Positions 1-11,165 of a stretch of DNA of 64,000 bases are shown one piece after another. The DNA comes from Viola odorata (taxonomy: Eukaryota; Streptophyta; Magnoliopsida; Malpighiales; Violaceae). The notes under the pieces are model-generated. The model saw only the letters and a list, made by a program, of their open reading frames with translations. It did no database searches and was not told the DNA's origin. The position numbers were made by a program, and so were the translations under genes. Position 1 is the stretch's first letter, and every line of letters begins with the position of its first letter. Location of the stretch: contig OY829541.1 of NCBI GenBank assembly GCA_963691705.1, positions 36,969,661 to 37,033,660 of the forward strand, read 5' to 3'.

Positions 1-3000
1 GACCAAGATGAGTATGACATGTTAGAAGTCCCTAATTGCTTAGTTGTTCGCCGTAGTTTGAGCATGGCAGCAAAGGACAGTGACACGATAATGGAACAAA
101 GGGAGAACTTGTTTCACACCCGCAGAATTTCCAATGGAATGGTAGTTTCCATTATTGTGGACAACGGAAGTTGTACGGATGTGGCCAGCACTCTCCTAGT
201 GCATTCCTTAGGCCTCACCACCTCCAAACACCCGCGGCCCTATGTGTTGAATTGGTTCAACGATGGCAACTCGGTTAGAGTCAAGAGCCAAGTTCTAGTT
301 CCCCTCCAAATCGGCAAGTATGTGGACGAACGCCTATGTGATGTCGCACCAATGCACTCTAGCCACCTTCTCCTTGGCAGACCGTGGCAATTCGATAAGA
401 AGGCCCTTCATGACGGGTTGTACAACACATACAAGTTAGAACACAATGGCAGCAAGTTCCTACTACCGCCCCTTCCTCCTAATCAAGTTTACGAGGATCA
501 ATTGAAGTTGGAAAAGGCTGCTGCCACGTTTGAGATAACATCTTCACTTGGAAAGCAAGCGGAATGGAGTGCAGTGAAGAAAGTAAAAAATGAGAGAGTT
601 CAAAACAGCGGGCATGAAAAAAATGAGCATGCCTTGAGTGGAGAGAAAACGGTGAGCTACGAGAGAGGGTTGAGTGGCAATACATCGCTTGAAAATAGTA
701 AGCAAGCGAGTGAGATTCCAAAGGGTGTAAAAGTGGACAGCAAGGTGTGTCTAATAGCTAAGGGTAGAGATGTAAGGCATGCTTTAATCATACGCCAGCC
801 TTGCATACTTATCAGATTTAAGGAACACGCACTTGTGGTTACTAACCCTAACCCCTCTTTTCCTAGTTGTTTGTCTCCTCTTTTGCTAGATTTCAAGGAT
901 GTTTTTCCGGATGAAATCCCCAAGGGACTCCCCTCTGTACGTGGAATAGAGCACCGAATTGACTTCTTGCCTGGATCAACACTACCAAACCGCCCAGCGT
1001 ATCGTTGTAACCCAAAGGAAACGCAAGAATTGCAAGATCAAGTTGAGGCGCTTCTTGACAAAGGATTCGTTAGGGAGAGCCTTTCTCCTTGTGCTGTCCC
1101 GGTGGCCCTCGTGCCAAAGAAGGATGGTAGTTGGCGCATGTGCATGGATTGCCGTTCGGTGAATAAGATCACGGTAAAGTATTCGCATCCCATTCCTCGT
1201 TTGGATGACATGCTGGATGAGTTAAGTAGTGCTAAAGTGTTCTCCAAAATTGATTTAGTGAGTGGTTATCACCAAATTAGGATGTATAAAGGAGATGAAT
1301 GGAAAACAACCTTTAAAACCAAGTTTGGTCTTTATGAATGGCTAGTTATGCCATTTGGGCTCACTAATGCTCCTAGCACCTTTATGCGCTTAATGAACCA
1401 TGTGCTTAGACCTTTTATAGGGAAATTTGTAGTTGTTTATTTTGATGACATATTGGTTTATATCACATCACCACAACTCCACTTGGAGCACTTGAAATAG
1501 ATTTTTCTCACCCTTCGCAAGCACAAACTCTTCGCGAAGTTATCCAAATGCGAATTCTGTTTAGAGGAAGTCCACTTCCTTGGTTTCATTGTAGGTACTC
1601 AAGGCCTAAAAGTGGACAATGAGAAGATCAAGGCCATTGTTGAATGGCCTACCCCAACCAATGTAGGAGACGTCCACTCCTTCCACGGGCTGGCTGGTTT
1701 CTACCGTCGCTTTGTAAAGGAATTCTCCTCCATTGCAGCCCCCCTTAATGCTCTCACCAAGAAGAATGTCCCTTTCATTTGGGGTGAAGAGCATGAGTTA
1801 GCTTTCAACACTCTCAAGGACAGGCTGTCCTCCAGCCCCGTCCTAATCCTACCCAACTTCGACAAAACATTCGAAGTAGAGTGTGATGCAAGTGGCATCG
1901 GTATTGGGGCTGTTTTAGTCCAAGAGAAGAAACTGGTGGCTTTCTTTAGCGAAAAATTGAAGGGTGCGCAGCTGAATTATTGCACATATGACCGAGAGTT
2001 ATATGCCCTTGTGCGTGCACTCAATGTGTGGGAACACTACTTGCTTCCCAAAGAGTTTGTAGTGCATACGGACCACCTGAGCCTCAAGTACTTGAAGGGA
2101 CAAGGAAAGCTCAACAAACGCCATGCAGCTTGGATGGAGTTTATCGAGAGGTTCCCATACCACATCAAATACTTGAAGGGTAAGGACAACATCGTGGCAG
2201 ATGCGTTGTCCCGACGGTATGCCCTCCTTACATCACTTCATTCACGCCTTTTAGGCTTTATGCATATCACCTCTTTGTATGCTGATGATGCGGATTTCAA
2301 AGATGCATTTCTAGCTTGTGTTAATGGTGCGCATGACATTTTTGTGTTACATGATTCGTTTCTGTTTCGCAAAGGTCGATTATGTATTCCTACATGTAGC
2401 ACACGTGAATTGCTTGTTAAAGAAGCACATGGTGGTGGTCTAATGGGCCACTTTGGCGTAGAAAAGACGATTAGCACACTTAAAGAGCATTTCTTTTGGC
2501 CACACATGAAGAAACAAGTTACTAATTTTGTGGCAGCTTGCCTTACTTGTAAACGTGCTAAATCTAAATGCCTTAATCACGGTCTTTATATGCCTCTACC
2601 TGTTCCATCGCATCCGTGGTGTGATTTATCTATGGATTTCGTAGTTGGTTTGCCTCGTTCCAAATGAGGCAAGGATTCACTCTTTGTAGTAGTTGATCGC
2701 TTTTCAAAAATGGCTCATTTTATACCATGTCACACTACGAATGATGCATCGTATATTGCCACACTTTTCTTTCGTGAGATTGTCCGATTACATGGTATGC
2801 CTCGCACAATTGTTAGTGATAGGGATAGCAAATTCCTTAGTCACTTTTGGCGTGTATTGTGGGGTAAATTGGGCACGAAGTTGCTGTTTTCTACATCTTG
2901 TCATCCCCAAACGGATGGCCAAACTGAAGTTGTTAATAGGACGTTAGGCACAATGCTACGTGTGATGATTCAGCAATACTCTAAGTCATGGGACGATTGC

Positions 3001-3849
3001 ATCCCTTTTATTGAATTTGCATACAATCGTGCCATGCATTCTTCCACTCGCTTCTCTCCTTTTGAGCTTGTCTATGGGTTTAACCCACTCACCCCCATAG
3101 ACTTGCTCCCTCTTCCCTTGACTGATTTGATAAGCACAGATGGAGAGGAAAAAGCAGCCGTAGTGCAGCAATTGCATGGGAAAGCAAAGGAGCGAATGGA
3201 GGCATTGAACACCAAGCTTATGGCCAAACGCAACTCGGGGCGCCACATCAAGTCATTTGAGGTTGGCGAATGGGTGTGGCTGCATTTGAGGAAAGACCGT
3301 TTCCAAACTCAACGGAAAGGGAAACTTAGCCAACGGGGAGACGACCCCTTTCTAATAGTGGAGAAATTCAGCGATAATGCTTATCGTTTAGATTTACCTC
3401 CTTCCTTTGGGTCTGTTAGCTCAAGTTTTAACATTAATGACTTATCTCCTTACTTTGAAGGTGATACCGAGGGCGTTGAAGAGGAGCATCCCATGGATTC
3501 GAGGTCGAATCCCTTCAAACGGGGAGGGGATGATATGAGCACCAATGCTCACGGATACTTCACTCGGAGCAAAGCCTTAGCAGCCACCCTCTTGAAGAGC
3601 CTTAGAACCGAAGAGCGCGACTTGGCAGCAAGGGAGAGATGGACTACATGCATTCATGCTTTGCTCGGACATACCATGAGGAACAGCGCGCCTAACCCTC
3701 CGAAGCCATGCGCGCGCGCGCGCCCAACCCTAGCAAACCATGAATGCGTTCGGCTAAGTCTTAGCCATGGTGAACGTCAAGGCAAGGTCCATCAAGCCCA
3801 TCTTCAAGGTTTCCCAAGGCCGGCAGCAAGCCCCTTTGTCCAAGGGTAA
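1..3849 (+). pseudogene. Element A pol polyprotein (PR-RT-RH-IN), two nonsense mutations
   Basis: One reading frame (frame 1) is open from base 1 to 3849 except for TAG at 1498-1500 and TGA at 2665-2667. Seen in order: protease active site DNGS at 160-171, a low-complexity linker (about 540-760), RT with FSKID near 1240 and YFDD at 1438-1449, RNase H with CDASG near 1882 and ADALSR near 2198, integrase zinc finger (about 2415-2560), and the D,D35E core with SMDF near 2632, IVSDRD near 2809 and QTEVVNRT near 2923. A GPF-like module follows (DDPFLIVEKF, first G lost). The frame crosses the polypurine tract (DSRSN then KRGGDD) and ends 319 bp inside the LTR, with a GYFTRSK motif coded by U3. The first stop replaces the residue after LK in the usual LKEIFLTL. 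The second replaces a basic residue after RSK, as CGA to TGA would. Confidence 0.93.
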
Positions 3850-4340
3850 TGGGGTATTTTCCCCTTGTAAATAACTTAAGTATTTAAAGTGTAGAATGGC
3901 TCATTTCTACACTTGTCTTTGTTTTTGTGTTATCTTCTTCAAGGACCAACTTTTATCATTCAGCATTTAGGGTTCCTAAAACCTTAGGGTTCTTCAAACC
4001 AGCACCTATCTATCTAGACAAATCAGGTTGTTCATCCAAGAGGTGAAAGGGTTGTATTTGTTTAGAGATCCTTTGTTCTTTTCGACAAGGTTACTCATCC
4101 AAGAGGTGAGGGGGTTTGTCAAGAACATTAGTTCCTTTTGTTATCATCAATACATATTCCTTTTCCTCCATTTATGTCCGCTGCAATCTAAACCATCTCC
4201 CTTCAATTTATCCGTTCATCCATCTTAAAACCGAAGAACTATCCATCTATCTACACGCCAACCTCCCAAAGAGGCTAGATTCTGCTCCATCAAGGTTTCC
4301 TTCGGCCAACCTCCTTCCAAACAGAGCTTGGGCCTTATCA
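3531..4340 (+). repeat. 3' LTR of element A (810 bp)
   Basis: It starts TGATATGAGC directly after the purine run ACGGGGAGGGGA and ends GGGCCTTATCA. The pol frame continues to 3849. GGGGTATTTTCCCC (3851-3864), a TATTTAAAG box (3881-3889) and a 10-bp inverted repeat mark the promoter. The U5 stem-loop CCTCCcaaaGAGG with CTAGAT lies at about 4262-4280. K (48536-49310) and solo LTR E are diverged relatives. Confidence 0.9.
3881..3914 (+). promoter_or_regulatory. TATA-like box and perfect 10-bp palindrome in LTR A
   Basis: TATTTAAAG (3881-3889) overlaps AAGTGTAGAA (3887-3896). Its exact reverse complement TTCTACACTT lies at 3905-3914 and is followed by GTCTTTG, the presumed start of R. Equivalent palindromes sit at the same place in other LTR families. 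Confidence 0.65.
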
Positions 4341-5377
4341 TTGGCACTCCACACCGAATCCCTTGAGGATCTTGTGTCAAACCGATGAATCTCCACGGCA
4401 CTCCAAAGACGAATGACTCAATAGATAGTGCTTTCAGGTTTTACTTGACAAGCTAATCGAATGCACGAAACTCAATTAGTTGCAAGGTTCATCAAGAACA
4501 AGTGGATTAAGATCTAAAGCAATATGCTTTAAATTATCAAAAATAGTCTCCTTTAAAAATAACATGGGCGGCTCCTTTTTAAAGAAGCACCAAACCCTAA
4601 TTCCAAAAATGGAAACTAGTTTAGTTTCTAAATAATGACTTAAACGAAAATGGCAACAAGCCACCCTTCCAAATAAGTTTTGAAACCCTAAAATAACATA
4701 AATAAAGTCTACTAAATAGGATAGAAGTGCAGGCACCGCCGTTTAGGTCAAAAAGGCCCAAGTGGCTTTGCTTGCGGGTCCGCCGAATCACATTTTAAGG
4801 AAATAAGGCGTTTTCCTTATTCCCTCGAGCGTTCCCACTGAAATTTGGAGGGAAACTTCCTAACACATAGATGAAGTGCTGGGCTGAATATTGTGCTAGG
4901 CAATATGCTCTAATCTTCAATAGGCTCGGCAGTGGCATTCGCTGTCCAATGCGGGCTTGTGATTTGGGCCTGTCCCAAATCCTTCGGGCGTTTCTCCTGA
5001 TTTTTAGCCTGGACTCCTCTCTTGTATTATAAATGGTCATGACCTAGTCAAAAATAGGAAAATGGCACTGGTGGACCTAAAGGTCCGAGGTGGCCATGTG
5101 TAGCCCATCCGTAGGCGCGGACGCGGTGCAGATTAGGGTTACAAGGCGCAGCCGGGGCGCGCGCAGGTTGGCTTCCTCCGAGGCTGTCTTTGCCTTCAGT
5201 TCCATGTGGATGAGGCTACTGAGCCTCACTTGTAGGGCTCGTGCCCTGGCACGAGTGATCGGGCCCGTGGGCGGCAATGGGAGGCTCGCGGCTGCATCCT
5301 CCAAGGCTTGGGCCTTGGCGCGGGTGGTTGCGCCTGTGGGTGCGTCACTAGGGTTGGCTCTGGCTGGGATCGTATCA
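4341..5377 (-). repeat. B-family LTR fragment B' (reverse), interrupted by A
   Basis: On the minus strand it starts TGATACGATCCCAGCC (5377 downward) and matches the LTRs of element B (7951-9114, 26442-27579). It breaks off at 4341, exactly where LTR A ends, and lacks about 120 bp of its 3' end. That is expected if A inserted here and the rest lies left of the window. The LTR-coded tail of pol is visible at 5304-5077, with GPITRARA. It may be a solo LTR or an end of a larger element. Confidence 0.85.
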
Positions 5378-5606
5378 TGTGGTAAGGTTGTCTAGGAATC
5401 ATCCCTAGAAGGGTTTACCGTGTATGCAAGTTTATTTATTGTTTATACATCAAAACACCTTCAACTTCATCCATTTATCCACTGCACCTATTCCGCAATC
5501 TCCTTGCGACGTTATCCTCTCCATCAAATCCATCCAATCGACGATCCAACCTCCCAAAGAGGACTAGATCCGTGTGAGGCCTCCAAACCGGAATCGAGCT
5601 TGTATC
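5378..5606 (+). repeat. L-family LTR fragment L' (3' part)
   Basis: The sequence from TGTGGTAAGGTTG to CTTGTATCA is nearly the same as 52096-52325 of L's 5' LTR, including the CCTCCCAAAGAGGACTAGATCC stem-loop (5549-5571). It begins exactly where B' ends, so B' inserted into it. Its upstream part lies outside the window. Confidence 0.85.
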
Positions 5607-5883
5607 AGAGGGTTTGTTGGGTATTGAAGTTATATACTTATTGTTCATCAAAACACTCTCCTTTTCATCCATTAATCCGCTGCACAATCCGCACTCCTTC
5701 TAGCGACGTTATCTTCTTCATTATTCCATTTATTGTCGCTGCCCTTAAACTCCATACAAATCCGGATCCATCCATCCACCCAAACACCAATTATCCATGT
5801 GTTTACCACCTCCCAAAGGAGACTAGATCCTTGCTGCCTTCATCTCACAGTTTCTTCTCCAAATTGAAGTCGAGCTCTTATCA
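5607..5883 (+). repeat. F-family-like LTR fragment F' (3' part), diverged
   Basis: It is similar to the last ~280 bp of the F and C LTRs (ATCCGCTGCAC, TTTACCACCTCCCAAAGGAGACTAGATCC split by small changes, end CTCTTATCA at 5883). It begins where L' ends. At 5884 the sequence returns to gag coding DNA, so this LTR was inserted in the gag gene of G. No matching left TSD can be seen because the left side is outside the window. Confidence 0.7.
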
Positions 5884-6584
5884 GTTTGTGCCTCCACACT
5901 ACATCCGTGAATTGCACCAGCGCCTCCAACGTTTGTATCAAGGCCCCCGTAGCGTGAGTGATTACTATCACGAGATGCTGACTTGTTTCATGAGGGCCCG
6001 CACGAATGAAAGTGCGGAAGCAACTATGGCACGATTTATGGCAGGCCTACACAAGGACATCTCATATCAGCTTGACTTCCACCGTTATGACAACTTGGAA
6101 GACATGTTTTAATTAGCATTAAAGATTGAGAAGCAAGTAAGTGCTAAACCGAGACCTCCTTTCAATGCCTCTTCTACTTCTAAAGCTTCTTGGAATTCAA
6201 CATCTCCTTCGCCCAAAAATACCCTAGACACTAAACAGCCCGCCTTTGCCTCTAAACCAAACACTAGCCCAAACACCAACCCTAATTCTAAGACTCCACA
6301 TAGGAATATTGAGTGCTTTAAATGTGGCGGGAAAGGCCATATGAGGGCTGAATGCCCTAACAGTAGGATAATGCTTTTGCGGGACAGTTGAGAGGTAGTT
6401 AGTGATGATGATGAGGCTGAAGTTACACCAAAAACAGCCACCACCTTTGATATTGATTCGGAGGAGGATGTTGGGGTTACACTTGTGTGGAAGTCCCTCA
6501 ATGCTTAGTAGTTAGGCGCAGCTTGACCATGAGGGCTAAAATAGATGACAAGACACTTGATCAAAAAGTCAATCTATTTCTCAC
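5884..6584 (+). pseudogene. Element G gag (C-terminal part) and start of protease, broken
   Basis: The frame reads the end of a retrotransposon gag domain (FVPPHYIRELHQRL, VSDYYHE, ATMARFMAGL), then has TAA at 6110-6112. It continues to a zinc knuckle CFKCGGKGHMRAEC (about 6315-6356), TGA at 6389-6391 and a decayed stretch leading to VNLFLT at the D insertion point. It matches H gag (45411-47401). Gag binds and packages the element RNA; this copy is dead. The frame resumes after D and F at 37725, which shows D (TSD CTCAC, 6580-6584 and 33007-33011) and F landed inside this gene. Confidence 0.88.
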
Positions 6585-7355
6585 TGATACGATCCAAGTT
6601 GCTTAGGATGCGTAGCACACAATCTGATCGTTGTTCAAAGACGGATTTCAATGCGGAAGAAGATAACTCACTTAGACAACGTAAGCCTGCTGATCGCTAA
6701 GCACCAGCCAACCTAAGTCCAAACAAGGGAGGATCCTTGTCGAATCACTAAGCCTATATCCCTTGTGGATATCAACCTAGGGCAGACAACAAGTAGGGGG
6801 CAATTTCGGTTTTACTTGTTTGACGACTCGAGTATTACGGACTTGAGAAGGAACAAGGTTCAATCACATGAACAATGGGCAGAGATTTGAAGAGAGAAGT
6901 CTTAAATTTATCAAAATAACAGCCAACTCAATAATGGAGCTAAACGGCTCCTTATAAAGAGTTTACAAGCAAACCTTGATAGGAATAGAAGTAGGAGTTC
7001 TAATTAAGGAAATTAACTTAATTAACTAAATAATCAATTAACCAATTAACTAATTAACTAATTAAAGTAAAAATAAATATATTTAAATACATTCCAGCAG
7101 TCCATGTCGAGTTCTCCATCATCGGGCCAAGGTTTGGGCTGAAACCTCAAGTCGTATATTGTCTCGCGTACACACTGCGCACCATAATGTAGACTTCTAT
7201 AACTTTCAAACCACTGGGACAAATGGGCTGAAACTTATCCCAAACGAAAGCTAACATCCAGACGTTTCCAAAACGTGGTCGATCGCACGATTTGGATTTG
7301 TACAGTGCCGGCTAGGGTTGGACAAAGTTGCCTGATGTGTCTTGGAATCCTTGTC
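6585..7355 (-). repeat. 3' LTR of D, first segment
   Basis: This is the + strand left end TGATACGATCCAAGTTGC. Bases about 6660-6810 (reverse strand) carry a GGTTGGCTG...TAGCGNTCAGCAGG block like that of M's LTRs, unlike D's own 5' LTR. It is cut at 7355 by solo LTR C; the rest is 27630-27838. The uninterrupted equivalent is 32793-32815 in the other LTR. Confidence 0.85.
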
Positions 7356-7950
7356 TGATAACATTCGGGCTTCTCTTGAAGGAAGAAACCGTGTTCTTGA
7401 GCTAGAATGGATCTAGTCTCCTTTGGGAGGTGGTAAACACAAGGATGAATGGTGTAAATGGTGTTTAAAGGTGTTTAATGGAGAGGATAACGTCGCTAGG
7501 AGATAGCGGATTGTGCAGCGGATTAATGGATGAAAAGGAGAATGATTTGATGAACAAACAATATACTAACTTGTATTCAAATGATTACAAGGATCGATAA
7601 TTGCAACCTTCCCTTATTTGTTCATACAATGAACAAGCCGAAAGGAATTAATTAACTAAATGAAAATCGGGTTTAAGACACCTAAGGCAAAGCCAACTAA
7701 TTGGTCTTGAAAGGAGATAAACTCAACAAAATCAAAGATAAGCTATAAAAGAGGCTAGCTCCTTCTATTTATAGCTTGGGAATTATTACATGGGAAAGCC
7801 CTAATCTACCCCTCACTTAAGCTAGGAGGCCGCGGGCTTGTGATGGTGGGCTTGGTGCTTAGGCCTAGGCGGATGTGGCGAGACTCATGGGATGCTAGGG
7901 TTTGGCGCGGCCCGGTGCGAGTGTCTTCATGGGTTGCTCGGCCATCCCGT
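7356..7950 (-). repeat. Solo LTR C (F family), first segment
   Basis: It reads TGATAACATTCGGGC on the + strand and is the reverse complement of the F LTRs (33019-33691). There is no PBS, PPT or internal DNA on either side. Flanks are TTGTC (7351-7355) and TCGTC (27630-27634), a TSD with one change, so this is a solo LTR left by LTR-LTR recombination. Element B then inserted at 7951. The TATA/palindrome GCTATAAA and the CTCCTTTGGGAGG stem-loop (about 7418-7430) are present. Confidence 0.9.
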
Positions 7951-9114
7951 TGATACAATCCCAGCCAGAGTCAACCCTAGTGACGCACCCATAGGCGCAA
8001 CCCCCCGCGCCAAGGCCCGAGCCTTGGAGGATGCAGCCGCGAGCCTCCCATTGCCGACCACGGGCCCGATCACTCGTGCTAGGGCCCGAGCCCTACAAGT
8101 GAGGCTCAGTAGCCTCATCCACATGGAACTGAAGGCAGAGACAGCCTCAGAGGAAGCCAACCTGCGCGCGCCCCGGCTGCGCCTTGTAACCCTAATCCGC
8201 ACCGCGTCCGCGCCTACGGATGGGCTACACATGGCCACCTCGGACCTTTAGGTCCACCAGCACCCTTTTCCTATTTTTGACCAGGTCATGACCATTTATA
8301 ATACAAGAGAGGAGTCCAGGCCAAAAATCAGGAGAAACGCCCGAAGGATTTGGGACATACCCAAATCACAAGCCCGCATTGGACAGCGAAAGCCACTGCC
8401 GAGACTTTTGAAGATTGGAGCATATTTCCTCGCACAATATTCAGTCCAGAACTTCATCTATGTGTTATGAAGTTTCCCTCCAAATTTCAGTGGCAACGCT
8501 CGAGGGAATAAGGAAAACGCCTTGTTTCCTTAAAACGTGATTCGGCGGACCCGCAAGCAAAGCCACTTGGGCCTTTTTGACCTAAACGGCGGCGCCTGCA
8601 CTTCTATCCTATTTAGTAGACTTTATTTATGTTATTTTAGGGTTTCAGAACTTATTTGGAAGGGTGGCTTGTTGCCATTTTCGTTTAAGTCATTATTTAG
8701 AAACTAAACTAGTTTCCATTTTTGGAATTAGGGTTTGGTGCTTCTTTAAAAAGGAGCCGCCCATGTTATTTTTAAAGGGGACTATTTTTTATAATTGAAA
8801 GCAGATTGCTTTGGATCTTAATCCACTCGTTCTTGATGAACCTTGCAACTAATTGAGTTTCGTGCATTCGATTAGCTTGTCAAGTAAAACTTGAAAGCAC
8901 TATCTATTGAGTCATTCGTCTTTGGAGTGCCGTGGATATCTTACCACGGAGATTCATCGGTTTGACACAAGATCCTCAAGGGATTCGGCGTGGAGTGCCA
9001 AGGACACCTTACCTTGGAGATTCACGTGCTTTCTTCGAGTTAAATTCCGCATTGAAACCCTCGTCGCTGGACAACGATCAAAAGAGAGTGTTCTAGCCTA
9101 CAAGGAACGCATCA
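7951..9114 (+). repeat. 5' LTR of B (1164 bp)
   Basis: It runs from TGATACAATCCCAGCC to AACGCATCA. It has a TATA-like TTTATAATA (8295-8303). The U3 start codes the pol tail GPITRARARALQ in frame at 7892-8251. It is about 26 bp longer than the 3' LTR because the latter lacks a short GTGACGCACCCATAGG-type segment near its start. Confidence 0.92.
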
Positions 9115-9116
9115 GT

Positions 9117-9128
9117 CGGTAGCGGAGC
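9117..9128 (+). promoter_or_regulatory. Primer-binding site of B
   Basis: CGGTAGCGGAGC lies two bases after the LTR. It differs from the TGGTAGCGGAGC of the other elements at its first base. Confidence 0.7.
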
Positions 9129-9929
9129 TCAGCTGTCCCGACTTGGTAAATCTATCCCTTTTATTATTACGTTTTCTTTGTTAGAATTGGTATTCCTTTA
9201 TTCTCTTCTACACCAATTCTCTTGCGTGCTGTGTGTTAGTTGTCTTGTGTCAATTCGTGTCTTGTGTGTGCGATTAGTGTGCAAATCATTTCAACGATTT
9301 GTAGGTCTTTACTATTGTAAAAAAAAAAAAAAAACAAAGTCCCCCAAAGTGTCTTAGTTAATTTGTGTTTTCAGTTGCATTGAATTTAAAACAAAAAAAA
9401 AAGTGAAGCAATTTCGTCAAAAAATAGAACAGGGGCGAAATCAATACCCTTCAAAAAAAGAAGAAGAGAAGAACTTCAGAATCAAATACTAGAGTGAATT
9501 TGCGACTCATAGCAAAAAAAATCATTGGATTTCGAATTGGGAATCAAAAGTTGTGGCAAAAACAAGTTTCAAAACCCTAATCGCATGCCATTAGCGTTTT
9601 TGAGTTGTCAATTGACTCAATCTGTGTATTTTGAGCTTTTCTTTGATTCCAAGACTACTGTGCCTTCCTACTCTGTAGTACACTTGATTGATTGATTGAT
9701 CTTTGCAATTGAATCGAGTATACTACCTCAAAATTTTCTTTCTACACTAGTTTTCTTTGTGTCTCTTTGGAAGCTTTTCTTGAAATTTCTTCGAGTCAGG
9801 TTCATCTTGGACGACTGGAGGAGGATCTGAGGCAATCTGATTGTGAGATTATTAGAGAGATAAACACGTGAGGGAGTGATAGTTTTAGGCAATTTTACGC
9901 TTGGAAAATTTTCTGTTTTGAATTTCAGG
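9129..9929 (+). other. 5' leader of B
   Basis: This untranslated leader carries poly(A) runs near 9320 and 9396, ATTGATTGATTGATC (about 9688) and the shared block AAACACGTGAGGGAG (9862-9876). It ends with a splice-acceptor-like tract TTTTGAATTTCAG just before the gag ATG at 9930. No ORF is recognised. The hairpins found in the leaders of the non-autonomous elements were not seen here. Confidence 0.7.
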
Positions 9930-11165
9930 ATGTCAGGAGATCCAGAAAAGGAGGCTACGATTGTGAACGATGTAGCCAAGGCACTACAAGACATAGCAGC
10001 CCAGCTCCAGGACATGAAAGCTTGGAGGCAGCAGGTTGAGGCTATGGTACGTGAGGATGTTGTTCCACAAGCGCCCGGGGCACACTTTGTGCAACACCTA
10101 AACCCTAGAGTGAATCGAGAGGCCTATGCACCTGCACCGAGCGACGACCAGCGCAGTGAGCCTGAGTTAGATGGTTCTGAAAATGAGTATGAGGAAGAGG
10201 GTCCTCACATGGCGGGACCGAGGGGGTTCCAAATGCGCCGAGGAGGTGCGCATGGGCGCGGTAGGCACGCCTTTGGTGGGCGAGAGCGTCGCTTCGAGCA
10301 GCCGCGTCGCGAGGAGCGCGAGCGAGCTGACAACCATCTTGGGAGTGTCAAGCTCAAGATTCCAGCCTTTGAAGGGAAGGATGATCCCGAGGCATATTTG
10401 ACTTGGGAACGAAAGATGGAAGCAATTTTTAGGTGTCACCACTACACGGATGAAAAGAAAATAAGGTTAGCTTCCGTGGAGTTTTTTGGATATGCTGCCC
10501 ATTGGTGGGAGCAAGTGAATGAGGATGTGAGAGGACCTGTAACTACTTGGGAGAACATGAAGTATGTAATGAAGAGGAGGTTTGTTCCACCGTACTATCA
10601 TAAGGACCAATTGCAGCGTTTACAAAAGCTTACCCAAGGGTCCAAAACCGTGAATGACTATCACAACGAGTTGGAAGTTCTTTTGGCTAGGGTTAATGTG
10701 ATAGAGGATGAGGATTCGAAGATGTCTAGGTTCATGAGTGGGCTGAATCCAGAGATAGCTAACGCCTTAGAGTTGTGCCAATATAGGACTTTGGAGGAGA
10801 TGCTTCACATGGCCGTGAAGATCGAGAGGCAACGCAAGGCTAAGGCAGCCTACTCTAAGCCATCTACTGTTGTGTCTCGGACTTCCACTTTGAACAAGTC
10901 TACATGGTCCAAGGGGAATAAGGACAGCAAGGAAACACCCAAGGTATCTAAACCTTCATATGGTACCAAAGGTAATTCGACAAACCCTACTCTTTCTAAA
11001 GTTCCCATTACTAGTACTAACCGCGTGCCTACAAGAGACATTGTGTGCTTTAAGTGTAGTGGCCGAGGCCATAAGCAGGCCGAATGTCCCAACAAAAGAG
11101 TTCTGATCATTAGGGACAATGGAGAGATGGACTCGGAAGATGATTATGAGGTGGTGGAGGATTGA
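9930..11165 (+). CDS. Element B gag (411 codons before a premature stop)
   Basis: The start is chosen at 9930 (MSGDPEKEA), right after the AATTTCAG tract and aligned with the gag starts of R2, M and N. A helical N-terminus (about residues 10-45) is followed by an acidic and Arg/Gly-rich segment. The retrotransposon gag core runs from LKIPAFEGKDDPEAYLTWE to IERQRKAK (about 133-305). The zinc knuckle CFKCSGRGHKQAEC codes at about 11047-11088. TGA at 11163-11165 probably interrupts what was one gag-pol frame, since the same frame continues into protease. The product would coat and package element RNA. Confidence 0.88.
   Translation: MSGDPEKEATIVNDVAKALQDIAAQLQDMKAWRQQVEAMVREDVVPQAPGAHFVQHLNPRVNREAYAPAPSDDQRSEPELDGSENEYEEEGPHMAGPRGFQMRRGGAHGRGRHAFGGRERRFEQPRREERERADNHLGSVKLKIPAFEGKDDPEAYLTWERKMEAIFRCHHYTDEKKIRLASVEFFGYAAHWWEQVNEDVRGPVTTWENMKYVMKRRFVPPYYHKDQLQRLQKLTQGSKTVNDYHNELEVLLARVNVIEDEDSKMSRFMSGLNPEIANALELCQYRTLEEMLHMAVKIERQRKAKAAYSKPSTVVSRTSTLNKSTWSKGNKDSKETPKVSKPSYGTKGNSTNPTLSKVPITSTNRVPTRDIVCFKCSGRGHKQAECPNKRVLIIRDNGEMDSEDDYEVVED

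Larger units (their letters stand above)
1..4340 (+). mobile_element. Element A: Ty3/gypsy element, 3' part (pol and 3' LTR)
   Basis: The window opens inside this element. Its order is protease, RT, RNase H, integrase, polypurine tract (about 3518-3530) and 3' LTR (3531-4340). Its LTR resembles those of K and solo LTR E, so A is the pol-bearing member of that LTR family here. The sequence after 4340 begins TTGGC inside a reverse B-type LTR (B'), so A was inserted into that LTR. The 5' LTR, leader and gag lie left of the window. Two in-frame stop codons make it non-functional as it stands. Confidence 0.93.

Noticed and set aside
3714..3724. GCGCGCGCGC run as Z-DNA element
   Set aside because: It is a short run in GC-rich U3 with similar GCGCGC words in other LTRs; no evidence of function.
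5090..5395. Open frames on the strand opposite the B-family LTR pol tail (also near 7927-8238 and 26365-26703)
   Set aside because: They mirror the LTR-coded TRARA frame in GC-rich sequence; no independent domain and no start context.
5590..5612. TGTATCAGAGGG as a standard initiator-Met primer site
   Set aside because: It is the end of LTR fragment L' meeting fragment F'; no internal region follows and only part of the site matches.
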